Origin: Verrucomicrobia bacterium 12-59-8
GTDB taxonomy: Bacteria; Verrucomicrobiota; Verrucomicrobiae; Verrucomicrobiales; Verrucomicrobiaceae
DNA length: 6,680 nucleotides
Direction: 5' to 3'
Assembly (NCBI GenBank): GCA_002279765.1
Contig: NCCR01000241.1
Location: forward strand, 1-6,680
Made by a program: the position numbers and the translations under genes. Every line of letters starts with the position of its first letter. Position 1 is the stretch's first letter. The notes under the pieces are model-generated. The model worked only from the letters and a program-made list of their open reading frames with translations, made no database searches and had not been told where the DNA came from. This document shows, piece by piece, positions 1 to 4,473 of this stretch.

Positions 1-25
1 TGGATGTTTTCAAACGCAGCCTCAT
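1..25 (-). CDS. Start of an unidentified gene running off the window edge
   Basis: An ATG on the minus strand at 25-23 opens a frame with no stop before the window ends, giving MRLRLKTS. It lies 22 nt downstream of the stop codon of the secreted protein at 48-533, which suits the next gene of one operon. The first residues are basic, as at the start of a signal peptide. Only eight residues are visible, so the product cannot be named. An outer-membrane or adaptor component of a metal-efflux system would fit the context, but that is inference. No Shine-Dalgarno sequence is visible. Confidence 0.3.
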
Positions 26-47
26 TTCGGGCGGGAGAAGAGCTTGG

Positions 48-533
48 TTACTTTTTGTCTTCTTTCTTGTCTTCATCGCCATGGGCGCAGATGCAGGCGT
101 ATTCTTTGTACTTGCAGGTGGGGCATTGCTCGAGGTTGAGGTTGAATTTTTGGTTGAGGGGCTTGGCTCCTTCTTTGGCGCGGATCTGCACGACGGTGGG
201 GTAGTCGTTGCCGGTGGGGATGGGTTTGTCGCTAATGAGTTTGTCGCCATCCTGGGTGAAGGCGAGCCTGGTGGGTGCGGAGCGGTCGCCAAGGATGACC
301 GTGATGACTTGAGAGGCGGGGGGGACGATTTTGTGGTCGTCGTTGATGAAGCGGATCTCGACTTTCTTGTCTTGGTTGACGAAAAATTCGACGTGGGGTT
401 CGACTTCGGTGATGAGGCGGCCGCCGGTGGGGCCGGCTTTGATTTTTTCGTGGGTGTGCGGCGCGGGGTCAGCGGCGGGAACGAGGGTGGTGAGGGAGAA
501 GAGGGCGGCGATGGTGAGGAGGAGGAGTTTCAT
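48..533 (-). CDS. Secreted 161-aa protein with Cys/His-rich C-terminus, probably metal related
   Basis: Residues 1-20 form a clear signal peptide (MKLLL, hydrophobic core, then VPAAD), so the product is exported. The mature start carries an H-T-H motif at residues 26-28, followed by GGRL and a beta-rich domain (about 36-130) with an alternating hydrophobic pattern. The C-terminus holds C137, C140, C147, C149 and H151, then a charged Asp/Lys tail. This Cys pattern suggests metal binding. I recall short proteins of this general form beside heavy-metal RND efflux genes, but I cannot name a family. It follows the His-rich gene at 876-1355 on the same strand and precedes another start at 25, so an operon is likely. 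The ATG directly abuts a heptamer tandem repeat and there is no Shine-Dalgarno sequence at normal distance. The start is supported by the signal peptide. Function is inferred, not shown. Confidence 0.8.
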   Translation of the reverse strand: MKLLLLTIAALFSLTTLVPAADPAPHTHEKIKAGPTGGRLITEVEPHVEFFVNQDKKVEIRFINDDHKIVPPASQVITVILGDRSAPTRLAFTQDGDKLISDKPIPTGNDYPTVVQIRAKEGAKPLNQKFNLNLEQCPTCKYKEYACICAHGDEDKKEDKK

Positions 534-554
534 GCTGGATGCTGGATGCTGGAT
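534..554. repeat. Heptanucleotide tandem repeat, three GCTGGAT units
   Basis: Three exact copies of GCTGGAT follow one another (534-540, 541-547, 548-554). On the minus strand they read ATCCAGC and run straight into the ATG of the gene at 48-533, so they form its immediate 5' leader. The same unit occurs again at 3490-3503. Confidence 0.9.
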
Positions 555-556
555 GC

Positions 557-585
557 TCCTCCTTCGCTCTGCGAGCTTCGGAGGA
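557..585 (-). repeat. Short hairpin repeat, copy A
   Basis: Symmetric palindrome. The outer stem is CCTCC (558-562) with GGAGG (580-584), extended by a T-A pair at 557/585. Next come an internal TTC/TTC mismatch, an inner stem GCTC (566-569) with GAGC (573-576), and a three-base loop TGC. On the minus strand the internal loop is GAA opposite GAA and the apex is GCA. It lies between the heptamers and copy B, in the leader region of the gene at 48-533. Related copies lie at 633-659, 2864-2892 and 3390-3424. Confidence 0.85.
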
Positions 586-626
586 CACGTGGATGATTGA
601 GGGGGCGATGGGTGGTAGGGCCGGAC

Positions 627-671
627 GGGCTTCCTCCTTCGCTCTGCGAGCTACGGAGGACGCGAAAGCCC
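627..671 (-). repeat. Short hairpin repeat, copy B, with outer extension
   Basis: The core at 633-659 has the same stems as copy A (CCTCC/GGAGG, GCTC/GAGC) and the same TGC apex, but the right internal trinucleotide is TAC instead of TTC. On the minus strand the internal loop therefore reads GTA opposite GAA, so the two G.A positions are kept and only the middle base differs. A further outer stem is present, GGGCTT (627-632) with AAGCCC (666-671), separated from the core by six unpaired bases on the right side. Confidence 0.8.
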
Positions 672-875
672 GAACTACGTACTTGGGCTGGGTGGGCGGG
701 GGCTGGTGGCTTCGGCGTGGGCTTCCTGCTCTTCTTTACTTCCTTGTCCTTCGGTGCGCGGTGCGCCTTGAGGGAGGAGGAGCAGGAGGAAGAGGAGGAT
801 TGGCGGGAGGCACGCGCTAGGACCGGTCTGCTTGGGCGCGACGAGACGGTGGCGTGGCTCCCCTGCCCTGCTGCT
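672..875. other. Intergenic stretch without a recognised feature
   Basis: GC-rich sequence between hairpin copy B and the end of the His-rich gene. It is purine-rich on the plus strand (several GGAGGA runs near 775-800). I find no convincing start-plus-domain on either strand and no terminator with a T-run. The open frames through it look like GC-driven shadows. Confidence 0.4.
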
Positions 876-1355
876 TCAAACGAGGAGGACGATGCAACGG
901 GCGACCTGAAGCGACGCGGGGGGCGGTCGCGCTGCGCTGAGATGCAGCGGGAGCTTCAGGGGATGGGCGGCGGGGCCGCTGTGCACGAGAATGGGATCGA
1001 ACGAAGGGAGTTCGGCGAGGAGGAGCGCGATGAAAGCGGGAGCGGTGGCGCTGGCGAGAGATGCGGTGGCGGCGGTGGTGGAGACTTTGAGCGGTGCGTG
1101 GCGCTCGGAGTCTTGGTCTTGCTCTTGACCTTCTTCGGCGTGGTGGTCGTGATGCTCGGTGGATTCGTCAGCGTGGGCGGTGGCGCAGGGGACGAAGCCG
1201 GTGCTGAGGCGATGGCAGTGCTCGGCGGCGGTGAGTACGGCGGTGTCTTGAGCCTGATGATGGCACTGGTAACCGCGCTGCAGGCCGAAGATCTGCGCAC
1301 ACGCGACCAGCAGTACTGCCAGCGTGGAGAGTGTGCGGGTGAGGGGCGTCGGCAT
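876..1355 (-). CDS. Exported His/Cys-rich 159-aa protein, putative metal-binding
   Basis: Starting at the ATG at 1355-1353, residues 8-24 form a hydrophobic signal or anchor segment preceded by an Arg. Then come C31-H32-H33, H46-C47-H48, C57, H61 and a HHDHH cluster at 68-72, followed by a Glu/Gln/Asp-rich stretch. This is typical of periplasmic metal-binding proteins of efflux operons. A hydrophobic segment (roughly FIALLLAELPSF) and a proline-rich stretch end in ARCIVLLV. The frame also extends upstream to a GTG at 1439, giving 28 more basic residues. I prefer 1355 because the signal peptide then sits at the N-terminus. The stop is TGA at 878-876. The same-strand neighbour at 48-533 also has Cys/His ligands. 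The exact family is not recognised. Frames on both strands stay open in this GC-rich stretch, which lowers confidence somewhat. Confidence 0.65.
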   Translation of the reverse strand: MPTPLTRTLSTLAVLLVACAQIFGLQRGYQCHHQAQDTAVLTAAEHCHRLSTGFVPCATAHADESTEHHDHHAEEGQEQDQDSERHAPLKVSTTAATASLASATAPAFIALLLAELPSFDPILVHSGPAAHPLKLPLHLSAARPPPASLQVARCIVLLV

Positions 1356-1441
1356 GACGAGGAGGAGTGTGAGTGTATGAGCAGGCGGGGGGAGAGCAAG
1401 GGGGATTTTGGGGCGGTGCTTTGTGCCGGCGCGGCGCACAT

Positions 1442-1519
1442 CTCCTGGCTTTCATCGCCACAGGGACGGCGCACCTTTTTCAGCGCCTGCGATGCGACAG
1501 ACCCGAGATCAGGGACCCG
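1442..1519 (-). repeat. Dispersed repeat, copy 1 (partner at 6604-6680)
   Basis: Positions 1464-1519 match 6625-6680 without gaps over 56 bases with 8 mismatches, in the same orientation. Weaker similarity with one or two gaps continues left to about 1442 and 6604. The block lies upstream of the His-rich gene at 876-1355, within the possible promoter or leader region. No protein is convincing through it, though on the minus strand both copies read KKVRRP in one frame. Confidence 0.8.
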
Positions 1520-1617
1520 GCGCAGCGGTTCCCTACCTTCCGCGCAGGACGCTCTGGGACCGCAGCGCGCATGGGCTGGTAGAGATGCTCTGTGCGACTA
1601 TCGCCAGGCCCTGCATG

Positions 1618-1630
1618 GCGTGTTTCACGC
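1618..1630 (-). terminator. Small hairpin after the RraB-like gene, possible terminator
   Basis: GCGTG (1618-1622) pairs perfectly with CACGC (1626-1630) around TTT, 14 nt past the stop codon of the gene at 1645-1974. There is no T-run after it, so intrinsic termination is weakly supported. Confidence 0.2.
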
Positions 1631-1644
1631 GCTGTGATCATTGC

Positions 1645-1974
1645 TTACTCCACAGGGCCGACGTCCATGCCGTCGTAGGAGGCGATGTGGAGTTCGGCGG
1701 CGAGGTGTTCGAGGGCTTGATTGCGGGCGTGGAGGGTGGCGGGGGTGTGGGTCTCGATGCGCTGGAGGTGGAGGATGCTGCTGGAGGCGTCTTCGTTGAG
1801 TGAGATGCTGACGGTGCGGTAGCCTTCAAGGGCGAGGCGGCCGGCGAGGTCGGCGAGACGCTGCTGGTCGGGGTCGGTAAAGGAGTAGTCCCAGAGGAGA
1901 TCGCCTTCGACATACCAGGGCGCGTCGCGACGCATGCTGGTGAACATTTTTTCGAGGGCAGCAAGAGGGATCAT
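1645..1974 (-). CDS. RraB-family (regulator of ribonuclease E activity B-like) protein
   Basis: This 109-aa acidic cytoplasmic protein has the RraB/PF06877 layout. An N-terminal strand-helix-strand covers about residues 28-60 (WDYSF, then a long helix DQQRLADLAGRLALEG and YRTVSISL). A second strand and helix end in the family's signature near the C-terminus, here Y100-D101-G102 with Met where YDGW has Trp. In gamma-proteobacteria RraB binds RNase E and modulates mRNA decay. Whether this relative does so is unknown. The start at ATG 1974-1972 was chosen because upstream codons run into repeat DNA. A second ATG at residue 10 is also possible. No Shine-Dalgarno sequence is seen. No partner gene is adjacent. 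Confidence 0.65.
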   Translation of the reverse strand: MIPLAALEKMFTSMRRDAPWYVEGDLLWDYSFTDPDQQRLADLAGRLALEGYRTVSISLNEDASSSILHLQRIETHTPATLHARNQALEHLAAELHIASYDGMDVGPVE

Positions 1975-2040
1975 GGCACGACGCGGAGGGATTTGAGTGT
2001 GGCGGATGCAGGAATGATGCCGAGGGGAATGGGAAGTTGG

Positions 2041-2089
2041 GGAATGTGGAATGACGAATGACGAATGTGGAATGACGAATGTGGAATGA
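2041..2089. repeat. Heptanucleotide tandem array, seven SGAATGW units
   Basis: Seven contiguous 7-mers follow the consensus (G/C)GAATG(T/A). GGAATGT, GGAATGA, CGAATGA and CGAATGT alternate without any gap. The period is 7 bp, the same as in the unrelated GCTGGAT arrays at 534-554 and 3490-3559. The array sits about 66 bp upstream of the RraB-like start. Confidence 0.9.
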
Positions 2090-2152
2090 ATGAGCAAGTA
2101 GCTGGGCTTCGCGAAAAGATGCGATGGAGTGATTGCGGAGCCTGGGGCTTGC

Positions 2153-2181
2153 GGAGTGCTGCGGACTGAAGTCCGCGCTCC
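2153..2181. repeat. Palindrome with GCGGACT stem
   Basis: GCGGACT (2161-2167) pairs with AGTCCGC (2170-2176) around two bases. An outer GGAG (2153-2156) can pair with CTCC (2178-2181). It is not followed by a T-run and lies about 185 bp upstream of the RraB-like gene, so it reads as one of the dispersed palindromic repeats rather than a terminator. Confidence 0.6.
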
Positions 2182-2202
2182 CTGGCGGCTTTTAGTTCGG
2201 GC

Positions 2203-2294
2203 GGCTCCCGGAGGGCGGGTGGAAATTAGCCGGTGGTGAAGCGAGGCTTGCCGAGCGGGAACCACCGGATCACGCAATCCCTGCGCACAAGATC
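2203..2294 (-). repeat. Hairpin-rich element, copy 1 (inverted relative to 2403-2490)
   Basis: The main stem is CCGGTGGT (2230-2237) with ACCACCGG (2261-2268), both perfect. Inside are GAA versus GGGA, then GC/GC, GA opposite GA, GG/CC and a CTTG loop. On one side the similarity to copy 2 runs for 27 bases (19 identical) and ends in GGCTCCCGG (2203-2211). On the other side a TTGTGCGC-like segment is shared more weakly. No coding region is supported. Confidence 0.75.
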
Positions 2295-2300
2295 AAGGCG

Positions 2301-2384
2301 GCATGCCGGAGGTATGCGAGAGGCGGGCGCAGACTCCGCGTGAACGAGGGGTGGTTGAAGGCTTCTCGCATACCTTCGGCATGC
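2301..2384. repeat. Long inverted repeat with 21-bp arms
   Basis: The left arm 2301-2321 pairs with the right arm 2364-2384 with a single mismatch. Both arms carry GCATGCCG and GGTATGCGAGA, and the mismatch is G versus A in the centre. The spacer is 42 nt. The palindrome lies between the two inverted copies of the element at 2203-2294 and 2403-2490, giving a nested symmetric structure of about 290 bp. Confidence 0.85.
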
Positions 2385-2402
2385 GATTCAGAGGTCGGGG
2401 AT

Positions 2403-2490
2403 GATTGTGTGCGAGGTCCGGTGGTTCCCGCTGCACCGCTTCGCGGTTTCGCTTCACCACCGGCTGATCTCTCAGCTCCCGCCGGGAGCC
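2403..2490 (+). repeat. Hairpin-rich element, copy 2
   Basis: The outer stem CCGGTGGT (2418-2425) pairs with ACCACCGG (2456-2463), exactly as in copy 1. The inner stem is ACCGC (2435-2439) with GCGGT (2443-2447) around TTC. On the opposite strand this apex reads GCGAAGC, a sequence known to form an unusually stable DNA mini-hairpin. The stems are separated by TGC and TTC, which become GCA and GAA on that strand. A second hairpin follows, GCTCCC (2475-2480) with GGGAGC (2484-2489). The inner part differs from copy 1 while both arms are conserved. Confidence 0.8.
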
Positions 2491-2545
2491 AATCCAGGAG
2501 AGGTGAAGAAGATGTACGTGGCCCACATTGCTGTCAGCCTGTTAT

Positions 2546-2826
2546 TTCTACTTTGGTAAGTTAGCGGGATTTGAGAGCTGGCGGTACGTTCTGCGTGCGG
2601 CGGGGGCGCCTTGCAGACGCTGCTGGTGGGCGTGGTGTGTGGCGAAGGTGCTCGGTTTGCTTCCCGATCGGGTTGTGCCCTGTACCAGGGTAGCCTCGCC
2701 AAGGCTCGGCAACCCTTCGCTATGATGCGCAGTCCCGTTGGGACTAGTGTCAAGCGGAGTGGGATGACGAAAGACGGCGACAACCGACCATGGATTCTGT
2801 GCCCCTGATGACTTACCAAAGTAGAA
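2546..2826. mobile_element. MITE-like 281-bp element with 16-bp perfect terminal inverted repeats
   Basis: TTCTACTTTGGTAAGT at 2546-2561 is the exact reverse complement of 2811-2826. A TTAT flanks each end (2542-2545 and 2827-2830), as a 4-bp target-site duplication would. There is no transposase gene inside. The interior holds several small palindromes: CCCGATCGGG (2663-2672), CCCTG/CAGGG (2678-2690), AGCCT/AGGCT (2692-2706) and AGTCCC/GGGACT (2731-2745). Open frames through it are repeat-derived. Terminal repeats, size and lack of coding capacity fit a non-autonomous miniature transposable element. The mobilising family is not identifiable from here. The flanking TTAT match is short enough to be chance. 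Confidence 0.6.
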
Positions 2827-2863
2827 TTATGCGAGCTTCATTTACTCATGATCAGCCGTTTTG

Positions 2864-2892
2864 TCCTCCGCAGCTCGCAGAGCGAAGGAGGA
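2864..2892 (+). repeat. Short hairpin repeat, copy C, abutting the stress-protein stop codon
   Basis: Same fold as copies A and B but in the opposite orientation: CCTCC (2865-2869) with GGAGG (2887-2891), GCTC (2873-2876) with GAGC (2880-2883), and a GCA apex. The internal loop is GCA opposite GAA. The next three bases, 2893-2895, are the stop codon of the universal stress protein gene, so the hairpin would lie directly at the 3' end of that mRNA. No T-run follows it in the direction of transcription. Confidence 0.85.
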
Positions 2893-3345
2893 TTACTTCT
2901 CACTCTCTTCATCGCTCGGGACGACGAGGACGGGGCAGGAGGCGCGTTTGAGGATGTCGTTGGTGACGCTGCCGATGAGGAGATTGTAGAAGGTGCTGTG
3001 GTGATGGGAGCCGAGGATGACGAGGTCGGCGTGGAGGCGTTTGATTTCGGTGAGGACGGTGTCCACGCCCGCGCCTTCGAACTGCTGGACGGTGGCGCTG
3101 ACGCCGAACTTGATGAGGGAGTCGCGCATTTCCAGGAGCTGGGCGTACTGCTTTTTGACGGTCTCGGCGCTGGGGTCCTGCATGACGGTGGGCGAGATGA
3201 TGCCGACGTCGATGACGACGGGTTCCTTGGGCACGACGTGAAGGATGATGACCTCGGCCTTGAACGCGCTGGCGAGGTGGTGCGCCTGCTTGAGGACTTT
3301 GAAGGTGAGATCGGAAAGATCAACGAGGGCGACGATGGTTTTCAT
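2893..3345 (-). CDS. Universal stress protein (UspA family)
   Basis: This is a 150-aa single-domain UspA protein of normal family length, cytoplasmic, of the alpha/beta nucleotide-binding fold. It opens with the first strand, MKTIVALVDLSD, containing the family's Asp. EVIILHVV follows at about 31-38, then a long helix (62-80), the strand ADLVILGSH (106-114) and the ending CPVLVVPSDE. The ATP-binding signature G-2x-G-9x-G-S/T is kept in spacing (G112, then G125-S126-V127), but the second Gly is His115 in a run SHHHS. Family members bind ATP or act in stress tolerance. The specific role here is unknown. The ATG at 3345-3343 places the first strand correctly. Upstream codons lie in repeat DNA. 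No Shine-Dalgarno sequence is visible. The gene stands alone and is divergent from the gene at 3792. Confidence 0.92.
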   Translation of the reverse strand: MKTIVALVDLSDLTFKVLKQAHHLASAFKAEVIILHVVPKEPVVIDVGIISPTVMQDPSAETVKKQYAQLLEMRDSLIKFGVSATVQQFEGAGVDTVLTEIKRLHADLVILGSHHHSTFYNLLIGSVTNDILKRASCPVLVVPSDEESEK

Positions 3346-3389
3346 GGTGAGTGGGAGCGAGGGACGAGGAGGAAGTGGCGACTGTTGAC

Positions 3390-3424
3390 GGTCCTTCTTC
3401 GCTTGGCAAGCTTCGAAGCTGACC
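3390..3424 (-). repeat. Short hairpin repeat, divergent copy D
   Basis: Same design as copies A-C but different stems: GGTC (3390-3393) with GACC (3421-3424), CTTC (3394-3397) with GAAG (3415-3418), internal TTC/TTC, GCTT (3401-3404) with AAGC (3408-3411), and a GGC apex. Two bases, CT, bulge on the right. Both stem strands have changed together relative to copies A-C, while the TTC/TTC internal loop is unchanged. It lies 45 bp upstream of the stress-protein start. Confidence 0.75.
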
Positions 3425-3489
3425 TGGCTGGCCGGAGGAGGGGTATGAGGGATTCGAATGGCGCGGGGGGCGTGCGTGTGTGATTCGGT

Positions 3490-3559
3490 GCTGGATGCTG
3501 GATGCTGGAGGCTGGAGGCTGGAGGCTGGAGGCTTGGTGCTTGGTGCTTGGTGCTGGCT
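3490..3559. repeat. Heptanucleotide tandem array, ten units
   Basis: Ten consecutive 7-mers: GCTGGAT twice, GCTGGAG four times, GCTTGGT three times, and GCTGGCT once. The stepwise change of unit along the array suggests successive slippage expansions. It lies in the intergenic region between the divergent genes at 2893-3345 and 3792-4319. Confidence 0.92.
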
Positions 3560-3579
3560 TGGGAACATTCGGTTTGCCG

Positions 3580-3603
3580 CAAAGAGGCAAAGAGGCAAAG
3601 AGG
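3580..3603. repeat. Tandem repeat, three 8-bp CAAAGAGG units
   Basis: Three exact units of CAAAGAGG occur, followed by a degenerate continuation to about 3617. They lie just after the heptamer array. The rest of 3604-3791 is unique-looking and probably holds the promoter of the gene at 3792. A weak TTGTGC / TTGTAG pair with 17-bp spacing is present at 3689-3717. Confidence 0.85.
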
Positions 3604-3791
3604 CAGAGGTGGCAGAGAGTTTTTTCTTTGCGCGCCAGCCTCCAAGATCTACGATGCACGTCCTTATCGGAGTGCCGCTCATGCTACATTGTGCTTTACG
3701 GGCGATCCGGTTTGTAGTGGAGTTTGTGCGTGCCTCCATGGGAAGTGATCTCCATGAAAAGCTCTGTTTTGTGCCAAACACCTTCAAGCGT

Positions 3792-4319
3792 ATGAAAACA
3801 TCTCCAGCCATCGTGAGTCTGTTCGTTCTCTCATTGGTTGCAGGGCCGCTTGTTCGGGGTGCTGAACAAGGGCCGAAATCAGCGGAAGCGGGCTTTAAAC
3901 TGATGGAGGCGGAGCGTCTGGGAAAACTGCGCTATGAGATGAAGGCGAAGGAGGTGGTGGAGCTGTGCGGGAAAGCGGCGTCCAAAGGCGCGGTGGAGCT
4001 GTGGGAGGCGGTGGGGCTGCATATGCAAGAGTGGAAATACTCCGCGCTTGGACTGGAGCTGCAGATGTCCGCTGAGAAAAAAGGCGGGGAGCAATCCGTC
4101 TTCATGATCAGCGCCACCCAGCCCTGCAAGCTGGCCACTACGCGCGGCATTCAGATCGGCAGCACTGAGAAGGAAGTCGTGAAAGCTTATGGAGAGCTGA
4201 AGGGAGAGGAGACCGAGCCGGGGAAAACGTTCGTGGCTGGCTCCATGGTGGGCGGTGTGATCTTCACGTTTGAGGATGGCAAGGTGGTGGAGATTTTTAT
4301 TGGGGCGGCGGCGGAGTGA
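3792..4319 (+). CDS. Secreted protein with two SmpA/OmlA-like repeats
   Basis: This 175-aa protein has a signal peptide (MKTSPAIVSLFVLSL, cleavage probably near residue 24 after RGA). There is no lipobox Cys, so it is probably periplasmic or secreted. The mature part contains two similar halves. The first (about 44-107) has KLRYEMKAKEVVELCGK, then a WKY-type strand and a GLELQM strand. The second (about 118-171) has GIQIGSTEKEVVKAYGE, then VIFTFEDGKVVEIFIG. The pattern of strand, helix with K-EVV, Gly, then beta-hairpin resembles SmpA/OmlA/BLIP-like domains. The two Cys (59, 112) could form a disulfide. Earlier ATGs in frame exist (e.g. 3735), but 3792 places the signal peptide at the N-terminus. 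There is no Shine-Dalgarno sequence. The function is unknown. It stands alone and converges on the toxin gene at 4474. Confidence 0.8.
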   Translation: MKTSPAIVSLFVLSLVAGPLVRGAEQGPKSAEAGFKLMEAERLGKLRYEMKAKEVVELCGKAASKGAVELWEAVGLHMQEWKYSALGLELQMSAEKKGGEQSVFMISATQPCKLATTRGIQIGSTEKEVVKAYGELKGEETEPGKTFVAGSMVGGVIFTFEDGKVVEIFIGAAAE

Positions 4320-4372
4320 GGTGGGTGTAGCAGCACTTTGAGAGCTTCACTTCATGCGATCCCGGAGATGGA

Positions 4373-4442
4373 GAGGGATCATCCTGATCCCTCCAGCTCT
4401 CGCTCAACCCATCGCTCCAAACAGGGGATCAAGATGATCCCC
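4373..4442. terminator. Paired hairpins between convergent genes, possible bidirectional terminator
   Basis: GAGGGATCA (4373-4381) pairs with TGATCCCTC (4385-4393) around TCC. GGGGATCA (4424-4431) pairs with TGATCCCC (4435-4442) around AGA. Both share the stem GGGATCA/TGATCCC but differ in loop. They fill the gap between the plus-strand gene ending at 4319 and the minus-strand toxin ending at 4474, so they may stop transcription in both directions. No T-runs follow, so they may instead be repeat hairpins. Confidence 0.45.
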
Positions 4443-4473
4443 CTCCGCCAAACCGCTGACGGGATCCATGCAG

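Noticed and set aside
597..1637. 346-codon plus-strand open frame opposite the His-rich gene
   Set aside because: Composition is Gly/Arg/Glu-rich with no domain and it runs through two hairpin repeats and the dispersed repeat. It is explained by high GC content opposite a coding strand.
2663..2745. Structured RNA or riboswitch suggested by several small hairpins
   Set aside because: They lie within the MITE-like element, no gene follows directly, and no known riboswitch core was recognised. Kept as element interior only.
2472..2819. 115-codon minus-strand open frame through the MITE-like element
   Set aside because: It is made of palindromic repeat sequence, with no signal, domain or plausible start.
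2838..3483. Open frames overlapping the stress-protein gene on both strands
   Set aside because: The Ser/Pro/Thr-rich minus frame and the Asp/Gly-rich plus frame are shadows of the UspA coding sequence.
3490..3603. Possible CRISPR array
   Set aside because: Units are 7-8 bp in direct tandem with no spacers.
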